From contig JAGEMR010000022.1 in the NCBI GenBank assembly GCA_021030915.1, positions 310,001 through 374,000 on the forward strand: 64,000 nt of DNA, read 5' to 3'. A model generated the notes under the pieces. The model had not been told where the DNA came from and did no database searches. It worked only from the letters and a program-made list of their open reading frames with translations. This DNA comes from Astrothelium macrocarpum (lineage: Eukaryota > Ascomycota > Dothideomycetes > Trypetheliales > Trypetheliaceae). Positions 19,154 to 31,275 of the stretch are shown here, piece by piece; position 1 is the stretch's first letter, and each line of letters starts with the position of its first letter. A program made the translations under genes and the position numbers.

Positions 19154-22100
19154 ATGATGGATGGCCTCAGCGCAGTCGCGAGCGTGATCGCTGTCATACA
19201 AATGACTTCGACCGTTATCAATTACTTGAACGATATCAAGGGAGCAGAGAAAGAGCGCAAATTATATGCCATCGAAGCTTCAAATCTATATTCCCTTCTT
19301 GTAAGACTCCGTTATCGTATTGAGGAAGCCAGCTCGAACCTCCCATGGTGTAAAGAGGTCCAAGCGCTTGCAGGTGATAAAGGACTCCTGGGACAATTTC
19401 GAAAAGAGTTAGAACGATTGCAACCAAAGCTGATCATGGGAGCCCGTACAAACAAGATGGCAGCCAGCATGACGTGGCATTTTGTTAAAGATGAAATTGC
19501 AAGCATTTTCTCCAAAGTTGAGCGGTTGAAAACTCAGATATCGATCGCAATGCAAATGGATCACTAGTACGTACAAGGACTGCATCGCAGCGTCGGAGAC
19601 TAACAGGAAGTAGCAGGCTATCCCAAGAAATTGAGAGTGACACGAAGTTGCTTCGTGATCGTGTAGAGAGCATCACAAACGCCAACTTGGAAGAAAAGCA
19701 CCGAGTAGCCCTGGAATGGTTGAACGCACCAAGCTTTAATTCACGACAAACGGTTAATATCAAACTAGCGCAGAAAGGGTCAGGTTCTTGGTTCTTGAAG
19801 TCGACTCCAGTCAACACATGGTTGAATGAACCTGGCCAGACATTATTCTGTCCTGGCATTCCTGGTGCCGGGAAATCGGTCATTGCAGCAATAACAATTG
19901 ACCATCTTTCTAGAACAGTCAAAAGTACAGAAATTGGACTGGCCTATGTATACTGCAGCTTTAAACCCGAGATAGTCCAAGATTCTTGCAGTCTTTTGGT
20001 CGCCATCCTTAAACAGTTGCTTCAAGCCAGACCTGATTTAGCGGAGCCTGTCTACGGACTTAAGCGGCGTTACGAGACATGGGACGCTACGGCAAATATC
20101 GACGAAATAACCTCCATTCTCAAATTGGTGATTGGCAGACTAAAGACAGTTTATATCGTTATCGATGCGCTCGATGAATGTTCAGACCAGGATGAGTCTC
20201 GTACTGTCTTATTGGAAACGTTACTGGACCTTCGACGCTACAGTGACTTACGCCTAATGTGTACCTCGCGTCACATGCCCGAGATAGTAAATAAGTTTGA
20301 AGGATGCCTTGTGCAGGAAATCCGGGCTCATAACAAAGATATTGAGGATTTCGTGGCAGCTCAATTCTCCCGTCTGCATAGATGCATTCAGAACGATGCT
20401 CAACTTCAGGAGAAAATCAAGAAGAAAATCGTGACTACTGTAGCTGGCATGTAAGTGCTGAGGATGATTTTGGGAATATCATGTTCTGATCATTCACAAG
20501 GTTTCTCCTCGCTCGACTCCACGTTGATTCGCTACAGGGCAGGAGAACTCGCCGAGAAGTTTTGGATGCACTAGAAACGCTTTCATCAACGTATGGAAGA
20601 GAGGGTTCGCAGGTTTACGATGCCGAGTTCGATAAAGCTATGGCGCGGTTAGGCGGTAGTTCACCGGAGGATAAGGATCGAGCCAAAAAGGCCATTTATT
20701 GGACTGCTTTCTCTTTGAGGCCACTCACCGTGGAGGAGCTATGCCATGCCTTAGCGATCAAACCGGACCAAAATGATTTGAACCTCGATGATATTGTGGA
20801 AATAGCTGACGTTCTCGATGTTTGTGCGGGTCTTCTAATCGTAGAGGAGCAGGTTGTCTCTCTTATACACCTTACTTTACAAGATTATCTCAGGAGGAAC
20901 CAGATACGTTGGTATCCTACGATTGAGTTCGACATGGCTATATCTTGTTTCACGTACATTTCCTATGACAGGGTGAGGAAGTCAAAGAACGGTGAACGAG
21001 CCCAATCCGATAGAGGCATTCGCCAGTACGTCTTCCTTCCTTATGCCCAATACTTTTGCGATGAACATGGACACAGAATCAAGAAAAAGGGGTACAGAGC
21101 AAAGATGATCTGTCTTGCAGAAGCCGAAGCCGGACCTCAAAGCAGCGAAGACAAGCCAGTGCAGGCTTGGGAGCAATCGACAGGACTCTCTATTTTGGTC
21201 ATCGATAATTTCATCCGCTTACTTGAAAGCATTCTTTCTCGCTCAGGCAGGGAGGAGACAGCCATTAATACAATAGGCAGCGACGGTTGCACACCACTGG
21301 CATCGGCAGCAGAGAGAGGCGATGCAAGACTGGTGCGACTTATACTGCAGCAGAAGGGTGTCAATGTGAATGCAACTTAACCACTCTGGTGAGCAGTATA
21401 CAATGGCCATGAAGATGTCGTGCGCATTTGGTTGACTTCTGATGACATAGATGTGACAGCCATTAATACAATAGGCGGCGACGGTTGTACACCACTGGCA
21501 TCGGCAGCAGAGAGAGGCGATGCAAGACTGGTGCGACTTATACTGCAACAGAAGGGTGTCAATGTGAATGCAACTCAACCACTCTGGCGAGCAGTACACA
21601 GTGGCCATGAAGATGTCGTGCGCATTTTGTTGACTTCTGACGACATAGATATAAACATGACGAAGGACGGCAATAGTTTGAAGTTGGCTCACGGGTCGAA
21701 TCCTAATCATGACGAGGAGTCACCCTTGTTTGCAGCGATAACCCAAAAAAACTTGACAATTGTGACGCTTCTCCTTGACCACGGCGCGTTGGTTAACCGG
21801 CCTTCCGGATTTGGCGAAATACCACTGCACCGTGCTATCGCGTACAATCTCGATGGCGTTGCAAAGGCCCTGCTTGACTGCGGCGCATCTGCGAGCATCA
21901 ACAATACCGGGGGTCCGTTTGGGATGGCTTTCGAGTCAGGATCAGGAGGATCGTCGCTTCACACTGCCGTTCTCCTTGGTAACGAGTCAATCATAGCAAT
22001 TCTTCTCAAGCATGGTGCAGACATCAATCTCACGGATTGGTGGGGCACGACCGCATTGTTCCACGCTGCGCAGGAACAGCATGTACGACTGCTTCTCCGC

Positions 22101-22622
22101 CATGGCTGCAATGTAAATGCAAAGGATTGCTACGGCAGCTGCGCGTTAGGGTCAGCAGTTCAAAGGGGAGATGCAAACATTGCACAACTTCTCCTAGAGA
22201 ACGGAGCGAACGTCAATTCTAAAGACGACCGAGGGCGCATGCCACTATCTCATCTTGCAGGGACAACTGAAAAAGTGGAAGACGCTAAATTGGCTCGTGT
22301 GGCTGCTTTGCTCCTTGAAAATGGAGCCCAGGTTAATGCAAAAGACAATGGTGGAGTGGCAGCTTTATGGTATGCCGCAGAAGCGGAGACAGATCGGAGC
22401 GACGTGGTCAATGTCCTTCTCGAGCATGGAGCTCAGCCCGATGTCAAAAACAAGGATGGGGATTCTGCGTTACACATCGCCGCGAAACGTCATCACAGCA
22501 AAGTTGTGCAAATGCTGGTCGATTATGGAGCTCAGCAGGGCATAGAAACGAATTCATCAATCCAGTCAAGCACTATCGACAGAAGTCGTTTGAAGCGGGC
22601 CTTTGACGAGTCATCACATTGA
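19154..22622 (+). CDS. NACHT-ankyrin NLR-like protein with two in-frame stops
   Basis: Exons 19154-19566, 19614-20450 and from 20501. Introns are GTACGT to TAG and GTAAGT to AAG (AGM|FLLARLHVDS). N-terminal residues 1-140 (MDGLSAVASVIAVIQMTSTV...) match the helical fungal STAND N-terminal domain. The NACHT NTPase has Walker A GIPGAGKS (about 218) and Walker B VYIVIDALDEC (about 320), followed by the winged-helix region with LTLQDYL. Ankyrin repeats start near 21240. TAA at 21378 and TGA at 21390 stop translation at about 709 aa. The frame then stays open to 22622 with about ten more ankyrin repeats (full reading ~1120 aa). Both stops lie in one arm of a tandem duplication and differ from the sister arm by C-to-T. 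It is either a pseudogene or a truncated NLR. Such proteins mediate nonself recognition and regulated cell death in fungi. Confidence 0.8.
21258..21653 (+). repeat. Tandem duplication, 2 x 198 bp (two ankyrin units)
   Basis: 21258-21455 and 21456-21653 differ at about 11 positions in 198. The unit is exactly 66 codons, that is two 33-residue ankyrin repeats. The first copy carries the TAA and TGA, where the second has CAA and CGA. Confidence 0.9.
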
Positions 22623-23274
22623 ATGGGAGCTAGAACATGGCTTCCGGTTTCCGGGAGGGTTGGGTATATCTCGCTCTTAACTAGGGCCGTTGGGGTAAAA
22701 GTAAGTCCATCTACCAAACGAATGGTAGGACTCGTGTATGATTCCATGGGTTTTGCATCAAAGGGAAACGAAATCGCCTTCTACAGCTATTCCTTGTGAG
22801 TGTTCTGGCAAGAGAGTGAGGTTGTGTATTCTAATAGTGTCCGGACGTCATATTCGGCTGCCATCGAGATTTAGCCAGAACTGAGTCTATGCCTCATTGC
22901 TTGGCAATTCGACTAGGAGGCCAAAATATGTTGTCCATATTCTCAATCTGGCTCAGGGACCGCTCAAGCTGGTTCAAGGGCTACTCGTGCTAAGTTAAGG
23001 GAATGTATGAGGATACCGAACATGGAGCGATGCTGTTCACTCAGGTCTCGTGGTCCAAAGTAGTCCCAAAGCAAAACCAACATTAGGGCCTATATTTGAA
23101 TGGGAAAGGCCGGTAGAAACACATTAAATCGTGATAAAAGATGATCGGTGAGGGGGATATCCTTTAAATGTGTTAAAACATCTTGTTTGGACTTAAACTT
23201 TCGCTTCGTATGCTGGGGATCTTCAAAGGTAGCGTTGGGACGTCCAGTAAGCCGTTAATTGCGAACAAAGTAAT
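22623..23274. other. Intergenic, nothing seen
   Basis: 650 bp between the convergent NLR and NmrA genes; no coding or repeat structure recognised. Confidence 0.5.
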
Positions 23275-24252
23275 TCAACATTTGGGAACCAGCTTCCTCA
23301 TGGCAGCTTCTGTGCTCACTAAATCCCCTTTCATGTCACCCACCTTCAAATCCAGATCCTGAACGTTGAGAATATCTACACCATCTTTTGTCCACGCCTT
23401 CTTTCCGAAGGCTTCAGATAATTGCAGCATCTGGCCCAGCTCTTTCCCAACGCCTGGCCACAGTTGGCCTACAGTGTCCAAGTCACTCTTCACGTAGACC
23501 GCATCCAATTTGCGTCCTTCTTCATCACCTAGTATAACTGCCCACGTCGCCAGCAAGTCTCCATGGGCTAGCCAATCAACTGCTCCAAGTACGTATCGCA
23601 TAGGGAGACATAATCGTCGTCTATCCAGTATTCGTTGCACAATTATACCCGTATTGACAGAATGATCGCCTACCATCGGGATAATCGTATTTGCTGCCAC
23701 TGGCTGCACCCAGACATGCTTCCCGGCACTCAGTAGAAAACTCGGGCTATATGGTGGGTAAGTTACATTCTCTGCATAGAACCCTCCCCAGTAAAATGTT
23801 GTTAGATGTGCCAAATTGGGTAAAGTCCCCATGATATATTCGTCCACTTGAGCCTTGCCATCCATGTGCGGGACCGGTATTTTTCCTGCAGATATAGAGG
23901 AAGCAGGAGGTAAAGTCGACCAAACGAAATGTTCGAGGGTTTCAACAGCCGCAGCAGCGTCAGCAATATTTTTGCCCTGCGCCACCTCGTGCTCCATATT
24001 TCCATTGTACATGGTCGTCACCGCGAAAATGGCATGCGCCGCGGCAAAGGCTACGGCTAGGCTGCTTGGGCTATCGAGATCACCTTCCACAACTTCTACA
24101 CCTTTGTCCTTCAAACGACGGGCATCTGGTGTTGCAACGTCTGCGATAACGCCTCGTACTCTATATTGGCCGGTCCTGAGTAATGCGTCCACGACAGAGC
24201 CGCCCTGCCCGCGGGTTGCGCCAAGGACAGCTGCAAGCTTTTTTTCGACCAT
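23275..24252 (-). CDS. NmrA-like NAD(P)-binding protein
   Basis: A single exon, 325 aa. It opens with the Rossmann motif VLGATRGQGGSVVDALL (residues 8-24, GxxGxxG type), then VRGVIAD and VEVVEGDLDSPSSL, the typical layout of the NmrA-like atypical short-chain dehydrogenase family. The catalytic YxxxK of classical SDRs is not evident, as usual for NmrA. Members act as redox-sensing regulators or as isoflavone-reductase-like enzymes; the sequence alone does not decide. The length matches the family. It stands alone between the NLR and the CorA-like gene. Confidence 0.88.
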   Translation of the reverse strand: MVEKKLAAVLGATRGQGGSVVDALLRTGQYRVRGVIADVATPDARRLKDKGVEVVEGDLDSPSSLAVAFAAAHAIFAVTTMYNGNMEHEVAQGKNIADAAAAVETLEHFVWSTLPPASSISAGKIPVPHMDGKAQVDEYIMGTLPNLAHLTTFYWGGFYAENVTYPPYSPSFLLSAGKHVWVQPVAANTIIPMVGDHSVNTGIIVQRILDRRRLCLPMRYVLGAVDWLAHGDLLATWAVILGDEEGRKLDAVYVKSDLDTVGQLWPGVGKELGQMLQLSEAFGKKAWTKDGVDILNVQDLDLKVGDMKGDLVSTEAAMRKLVPKC

Positions 24253-25512
24253 TTTATCTGGCTAGGCGATTTTTATTTGAGACTTCATTGAGTCGATACT
24301 CTATTGCGTCTTAGAGTTCAAGTGACATTATCAGGTCTCGAGATTGCGATCAGGATTTTGCGCAATGTATGATGTTCCTGTATGATGTTCCTGTATGGTG
24401 GTTTTGTTGGGTTAAAATCTAGTCCAGGCGATTGGCTCGTTGAGAAAAATAGTATCTGTTTCAGCTACTCGTTAGTTTCCGCTCGATTCAGGAAAGATCT
24501 GTGCTGTCTGTGCCGAAGGCAGCAATCAGCCGGAGCACAAATTGCCCTGATGTACAGCGGATTTCAGATTATTAATTTTGCGGTGAGCGACAATGGGATT
24601 TCTCAAACGCGACAATTGTCCTGACTTTTGCTAACGACAAATTGAATTATCAACATTTAGATTAGCCGAATTATTTGAACGTATATTTACATTGTAAATT
24701 ATAAGTGCTATGGTAGGGGTGGCGATGGATCTGGAATTCGCCGCCTTGGCCCCGCACGATTCTTGGATTTTTCATCTGCGCATTTTCCCAGAACTCGTTT
24801 TTGCACCTTTCATCTTCACTAAGTGCACCATATCATGTGCCCTTTATCTGTCGTTTGAGCACGTCTATATCCTTTAAAATTAACGCTACCGCAACGGAAT
24901 CGGTCAAGCTTGTGCTCAAATACCAACAGTACGTAAAACCAGTGAAGACTAAGACTTTGACTTTGAGAGCCGAAAGTGTTGATGCTGGATCTCTTTCGCC
25001 AGATTCAGAACTATGCTGGTGACACCGCTGTCAATCGCATGATCCGTTTTGCAAGTATCTTCTCTTCAGCTCTTGAAACACAATGCCTATTCTCGTGAGT
25101 TTGAGCTCGAGAAGCATGTTCACTCGTACTTATGTATGGCGTCATGTTGGAGGACTTGATTCGCAGGCCTAGCGCCGTGTACACTCTTTTGACCATCCTG
25201 AGCAAGCCGCAAAACGCCTTAGACAGTGCCCCTGCCGATCTTGACTATTTACAGCAACACCGATATTTGATCTTGTTTTTACCAGGCGGCAAGTCATCGG
25301 AGTGGAGGACATCATGAGGCTCTGACCACAACGTAAGGCTGAACTTCTGAGTATATTAAACCACGCAAGCTCCCGCCTTATGATATTGTGAAGCTTGGCA
25401 AATCCTCTATTTTTACATCATACCAAAACTTTTGTGAGCATGGTGCCTACAGCCTCAGCCGGCTTCTCATAATTATTCTGCGTCATTCGAAAGAAGCTGG
25501 TACTACAACTAA
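24253..25512. other. Intergenic, no supported gene
   Basis: 1.26 kb. A 13-bp direct repeat (tgtatgatgttcc) occurs twice near 24366-24391. Short open frames at 24801-25317 show no family features. Confidence 0.45.
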
Positions 25513-27627
25513 ATGAGACCCGAGAAAGTCTTCAGCTGGCGAGCACAACTTCCTCCTCCCTTCGACCAGTTTAGACCCAAAGTGAAGCGTCGGGGCTCTA
25601 CAGCGCGGCTGGAGGGATCTGTCGACCCTGGTAACGAACTTCAGTCCTTCAGAAAGACCACCCGCCGCAAAAGAAGAGAGTCTGCGCCGGGCGCTGTGGA
25701 CCAAGCAGACAGACGCGTGAGCTGGTTGAGGTTCATCGATGCCCAGCACGCGAGAGTGCGCAGACTGAAGAGTGATGCGGCAGTAGAGAAGCTGAGAAGG
25801 TAAATGCACTATACCACTATCTTTCTCAACCCACCGAAGCAAAACTCTTCTAAACATACAAGGCTCCGTAACCTTCCTACTGTCTCAAGTCTCGGCTCGG
25901 ATGAAAGTCTAAACAACTTTTCGGACTTGGACCTTGTACTTCAGCGATCGAACCAGTCAAAATTCGTACCCGAAGAACCCACTCGAGATGAGATATTGTC
26001 CCTGACAAGCCAGTGCTTTCCACCAATCGAGGAGTCCAGAGTCATCATCACCGAGTATTCCAGAAATACTGTTCGTACTTCAGAATACGCTCTAGAAGAA
26101 GTGCTGGCGTCAGACTGTATATTGCAGCCTGCGGACTTTGTGCCTCGCGTTCGATGGATCTATGTAGAATATTACAAGATGGGCACCTTTTGGGGTTCGG
26201 GTTATAGATTTGCACAATGGGGTACAGACCCTGCTCTGTTTGAAAAGTCTCCAATCTCGCTTTTGCAAGACCGTCTTGCCGAGCTGGACCGCAAAGCTGG
26301 CCGCCCGGCCCTGGAAGAAGAAGACATTCCCGGTGAGCAGTGTCAAGGTCAATTTAGTTTGCTCGTTCTCATGTTCATATAAACAGGTCACAAACGTATT
26401 GGTAAATACTATCGTGGATTACCGGGATGTCCAGAGTATCTGGGATTGCGCGTGAATTCCTCGGCCTGGCTTAGTTCAGAGGCGTACAATTTGCTCCTCG
26501 ACTTCCTATCGACTAGACCGCATCTATGCCAAGAGATACAGCGTGACCAAAGGAGCGATTTGAGCTACGGTCTCGCTTACATCAACGCGATCAAGTGCAT
26601 CAGAGAGTCAGCGTATGATGCAAGGCCTCGTCTCCGTCAAGTTCACCATATTGCTAACCAAGAAGACGTTTATGTATATGGGAGCTGGGACGATACTGTG
26701 GAGAGGGTTGAGTTCTACCGAGAACACACGTTGTTAAGTTGTGGCTCGCCGAGATTCTATGAGGAAATTGCCAATCGACTGCTCCGAAAGGAAGATGTCC
26801 TTCGGCAGCACCCGGACTGCGCATTATTGTACTATACGTTGGCCCGAATATCCATTGAGAACGATGAGATGATGCAGGATGCACCTGAGAGAGCCTTGAA
26901 CAAAGTGTTTGCAAGGCTCAAGAGCAAACGCAGCACCGATCGGGAACACGTAGAAATGATCTTTGGTCTGCAGCAGGCTGTACTTGAAGGATTGGAGTAT
27001 CTAGAAGAAAACAGACGCGAGCTTTCGATTTGGGGGATTCCGCCCTTTGATACGCACCAGGTCCGCTTTCATCCGGACCATGCTCCGCCGCCGAAGATCC
27101 AAAATTTGATTCAGCACGAGATGGACTTGATCGACAAGGACTTCAACAAGATCATCGATCACTGGAAAGTATTAAGGGATAAAGTGGATCGATACCTCGA
27201 TGTACTCCTACAGTTTCGTGTACTTGCACAGCAGGAGCTGGCCGTGTCGCAAAGCCATCTGGCCGCACAACAGCAAAGCCTCGCAGTCGAGGAGGCTAGA
27301 AGTGCCAGGGTACAATCCAGATCTGTTATCATCTTCACTGCAATCACAATTATCTTTCTTCCTCTGTCCTTCTTTACTTCGTATTTCGGGATGAATCTTA
27401 CGGATATTGTGAAGACGGCTCATAGCTCGAGGTACTTCTGGGTGATAGCTGGACCGATTTCGGGAAGTATCGTCATTGCAATCTTTGCGGCAACGAAATA
27501 TTTAGGTGCCGAAAAGGGCCCAGTCCTAGACGAAGAGAACAATGTTCCCAAAAGCGAGTTTGTCGAGAGCGAGACGTCGTGGAGACGTCGACTGGGTCTG
27601 AGAAAGGAAAAGATCAAGGACAGTTGA
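25513..27627 (+). CDS. CorA-like membrane protein
   Basis: Three exons (25513-25799, 25863-26332, 26387-27627), joined by introns GTAAAT-AAG and GTGAGC-CAG that keep frame (LRR|LRNLP and EEDIP|GHKRIG); 665 aa. Residues 1-100 are basic. The middle is an alpha/beta plus long-helix region (e.g. LAVSQSHLAAQQQSLAVEEA). Two C-terminal membrane spans follow: about 565-590, ending in SYFGMN, and 600-622. SFFTSYFGMN stands where CorA Mg2+ channels have the YGMN/GMN selectivity motif. Many fungi carry such CorA-like proteins with long soluble domains; transport of Mg2+ is plausible, not proven. Confidence 0.8.
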
Positions 27628-28613
27628 GCATGAAGGGTTCACCTTAAAAAAGCATTGCGGCACTAACATCGGCCCAATCGAAATCGCTTTTTTGAAGAGC
27701 AAATGCTTCAGATTGCTCGAATTTTACTATGCTGAAATTTGTAGTGGTTCAAAAATAGAAGCAAGAATAGTGCTATCGCGTTTCGGAGGTTTGCCATGTG
27801 AATCGGATATCCAAAAGCAGAACCTATCCTCTGTCGCGTAAATTGAATAACCACTAAGAATGTACGGCTACGTGGCTGATATAACTGACCAGCAAAGCCG
27901 GCGGCCCAGAAATGGGCCTGAGTAGGGCGTGAGCAAGTCTGAGCAGTGGCCAAACCCAAGTTGATCAGACGGTTTGAGCGGGCTCTCTATTCAGTCTATG
28001 GTAGTGTACGTTTACAGCTTTGTATAGGTTCGAAGTCCTCTCGAACATCAATCCACTACAACCAAAGATTTATCATCATAAATAGAAAGAATTATTATGA
28101 AATTATTTTATTCTGTATTTTAATGAAACTTGAAGGGAAGACAAATTGGTTCTTCTTTGAAGCTACCTTTCATAGCTCTTCTGGAAGCTGCCGCGGATGA
28201 AGCCGACCACTACGTACGTAAATGTGATTTCGGGGCCAATTTAGCATATACTAATTCCAGGCGCTGCTATCTCCGTCCTGGTTTTGGCGGTCTGAGTGGG
28301 TTAAAATAACGGCAACTTGAGCTGAAACGGGCACCAGATTCCCCAACACATCGCCTTATTGGAGTAAATTCCTCCGTACTATTTAAAAAAAATCTCAATC
28401 CTCGGCTCACTGGCATAACCGGCTACAAAATACATGCTCGATACTAAGCTGGACAGCTCCACTCAGTTAGATAGTGGTGCATTATTAGGGTTTTAAAAAC
28501 GCCTTAGGGCCGACATAGTCTCTCTCTGAGTTCCTTAGATTGGAATGGGTCACGCATGAATGACGGATTTGAGGAGGACTGTATTTCGTCAATGTATTGA
28601 TGAATTCCGTTTA
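27628..28613. other. AT-rich intergenic, nothing called
   Basis: Convergent intergenic region of 986 bp with no supported gene. A short 'ggttcgaagtcc' near 28027 resembles a tRNA T-arm, but no cloverleaf could be built around it. Confidence 0.5.
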
Positions 28614-30281
28614 TCAATGTGTAATTTGCAATTGTGGATTGCCAATGTATGGGTAGTTTTCAGCATTGAAGTTTAGAAAAGTCGGTCTTGGGCGGCGACC
28701 AACAATATCCTCAATTGCCGACCCGTATCTTATCAATAGATTTTCTTTCCAAGCAGTCTGTATAATGCCAATCCCAAAAGGCACTCCATTCTCATTGACG
28801 CCGAAGGGAATCGTAATCATTGGATAGCCCGCTTTTGCAGCAACTGAACATGCAACACCTCCTTCTGCTTGCAAAGGGACCAGAAGCCCGTCTAAGCCCC
28901 CTGCTTTGTGCTTGATTGCTGCATCAATACCTTCTTCCCTGGATTTGCGCCTAACATAGTCGAGCACCTCGGTGTAGACTGCGTTATCGCGATCCTTAGA
29001 CTTGAGACATTTGTCGAAATTGTCTTGTCCTGTCGGCCATGCCGGATGAGTGCCAGGAACGCCACCCTCACTGTCAGTTTGCCTTATATTGTATGCAACC
29101 ACATCTTCCAGTGAAAGCATGCCCTCGTTCGTGCTTTTGCGTGTGCTAAGGCAGTCGCGAATGCTTCGGTAGAACTCCGTTTTGACAACTTCGAACTCAG
29201 ATAACTCAGAGCCGATCTCACCAGCTCCATACTCCCAATCCCAGCCTTCAGGAGGTATAATTTCTTCAGCGCTTGGAAAGTCTACATTGAGGACGTGTGC
29301 ACCTTCTCTTTCTATTTGCTTCACAAGCTCCATTAGTGCTGAATATTCATACCGGTGATTTGCGTTTCCTCTTGCACTTTCCCATACTCTTTTTGAGGGC
29401 AAGCCAAATTTTGCATCCTTGAGTGCGTCTTTCTTTGATAACCACGACGTGTAGAGTCGATCTACTTCTTGCTGGTCAAGGGACGGATCAAGTGCATTTG
29501 CTTGGATCACGGAGTTGGACTTCCCGTCCTTAATGATGTCCAAGACTATGGTTGCATCTTCCACTGAACGACCAAAAGCCCCTACAGTGTCCATACTAGG
29601 AGCCTCGGGAACCACGCCCAGCGTCGAAGTGAGCCCTACAGTCGGTTTAATGCCTACTACCGCATTACGATCGGCTGGAAACATAATACTGCCATCGGTC
29701 TCGGTCCCAATGCTAAAAGCGCACATATTGGCTGCGAGCGCGCTTGCGCTTCCTGAACTGGATCCTCCTGGATGCTCCGCGAGGTTGTAAGGATTTCGAT
29801 TCTGGCCTCCGCGAGAGGAATAGCCTTCAGCATAGTAACTTGCTCGCATAGATGCCCACTCCGACATATTTGCTTTACCAAGGAGCACGCCGCCAGCGGC
29901 TCGAAGGAGCGCAACGACCGCCGCATCATCTGGTACTGACGAGCTTAGGAGTGCAGCGCAACCAGCAGTTGTCTGCATCCTGTCTCTCGTAGCGATATTG
30001 TCTTTGACAAGGAATGGAATGCCATGTATTCTACTTCTCACAACACCACCGTGACGTTCGGCGTCCAGTCTCTCGGCTATTTGCATGGCATCTGGATTGG
30101 TCTCGATCACAGCTTTGACACGTGGATTAACTAATTCAATTCTCTTAAGATAGCACTGTGTCAGTTCTCTGCATGTGAAAGACTTCGCTTTCAGATGGTC
30201 TTGCAATTGCAAAATCGAAAGCTCTTCGATATCTACTCCGTGACATTTTGGCATACGGAGACTAGACGTTGAAGAACCCAT
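28614..30281 (-). CDS. Amidase (amidase-signature family)
   Basis: A single exon, 555 aa. The amidase-signature triad is visible: Lys in HGIPFLVKDNIA (about residue 93), cis-Ser in GGSSSGSASALAAN and nucleophilic Ser in GTETDGSI. After this come GIKPTVGLTS and a C-terminal half typical of fungal amidases (GIIQTAWKEN). It hydrolyses carboxamides to acid and ammonia; the substrate is unknown. No clear signal peptide (MGSSTSSLRMP). The start agrees with a short leader before the conserved region. It has no neighbours of the same pathway. Confidence 0.9.
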   Translation of the reverse strand: MGSSTSSLRMPKCHGVDIEELSILQLQDHLKAKSFTCRELTQCYLKRIELVNPRVKAVIETNPDAMQIAERLDAERHGGVVRSRIHGIPFLVKDNIATRDRMQTTAGCAALLSSSVPDDAAVVALLRAAGGVLLGKANMSEWASMRASYYAEGYSSRGGQNRNPYNLAEHPGGSSSGSASALAANMCAFSIGTETDGSIMFPADRNAVVGIKPTVGLTSTLGVVPEAPSMDTVGAFGRSVEDATIVLDIIKDGKSNSVIQANALDPSLDQQEVDRLYTSWLSKKDALKDAKFGLPSKRVWESARGNANHRYEYSALMELVKQIEREGAHVLNVDFPSAEEIIPPEGWDWEYGAGEIGSELSEFEVVKTEFYRSIRDCLSTRKSTNEGMLSLEDVVAYNIRQTDSEGGVPGTHPAWPTGQDNFDKCLKSKDRDNAVYTEVLDYVRRKSREEGIDAAIKHKAGGLDGLLVPLQAEGGVACSVAAKAGYPMITIPFGVNENGVPFGIGIIQTAWKENLLIRYGSAIEDIVGRRPRPTFLNFNAENYPYIGNPQLQITH

Positions 30282-30779
30282 GGACGTTGGTTGAGCAAGA
30301 CCACATCAGTCGATACATTGCTGACGTCGAGAAGGACGCTAGTCCTGATGCATCGCGGTTATTGAGCTAAGCTAAAAAAAGGAAATAACCGTCAACATGT
30401 GTGAAATTGCTCCTGCACTCTGGCATTGAAATACCAATGTGGGTTGGCCGCACCCGATAGACCCCAATGGAGACATTTAAGTCGTTTTTTGAGTGGCGAA
30501 TGCTTGGTAAGACAGCTTTCGGATAGACTTTTCGGATGCGAGGAAAGACTGAAATCTGGTATTGGAATAGTATGTGGAGATTCATACGGTGAGAAGATAT
30601 TATTGAGGATTAAGATTCAGAAGGAGAGAGAAGACGGTTATGTACGCTGTGACCATATGAGGTAATCGCTCTCAAACCACGGTCCCCAGAGATAGGTACC
30701 ACCTACCTTAGCTTCATCACAGCATCTGGGACTCATTCAGCATACAACGAGCTGAGCACAAGGATAGATTCGATTGAAT

Positions 30780-30985
30780 GGGTATGGTTGGATACGTGTG
30801 ACGGTCGCCATTTTGAGCCTCGTTCTATAAGCCCGCGCCCAGTTCATGGATGCCAGCGTGGCCCCGCAAGGCTGTACGGTAATGATTGATCGTGTAAAGG
30901 CTACACCAGCGGATGAGCTAAGAAGTGTCACTTCTGAGGTTAGGGAAGACCTCAACACTGTCTTGACCAATCCCACGTAGCTGGA
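30780..30985 (-). pseudogene. Fragment of a fungal STAND N-terminal domain
   Basis: Read on the minus strand from about 30980, GLVKTVLRSSLTSEVTLLSS is nearly the same as GLVVTVMGSSLTSEVTSFSS at 58830-58890 (+), the start of a decayed NLR. The nucleotide match covers about 100 bp and then fades. It is a detached, truncated copy. Confidence 0.6.
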
Positions 30986-30993
30986 CTTGTTAC

Positions 30994-31165
30994 CCGAGAA
31001 ACCATTCCGAGAGTTATTCCAATTATTATGATTGAGGGCCTCCTCAACTCATATAGAGTGGAATATTTTTCTCTCTGTCTTCCACCGATTTTTGCCTGTT
31101 CAGAATTGTCCCGGAAGTGACATTTTTTGGCTCAGGGGCTGGTGGCTGTACACGCTCGGATCCCC
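30994..31165. repeat. Dispersed repeat family C, copy 2
   Basis: Counterpart of 15-175 in the same orientation, sharing 'tgattgagg', 'tgtcttccaccgatttttgcc', 'gttcagaatt' with small changes and 'gaagtgacattttt'. It directly abuts the NLR fragment. Confidence 0.6.
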
Positions 31166-31275
31166 AAGGCTGGAGATCTACTTGATTGAGTGAGGAATAA
31201 ACAAGTCCCAGGGTACACCAATCATTTTTAATGTTTTTGGAGTTTAGTGTATTCATAAATGCATCTATGAAAGGT

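Noticed and set aside
28021..28045. T-arm-like 'ggttcgaagtcc' as a tRNA
   Set aside because: No acceptor or anticodon stem can be built around it.
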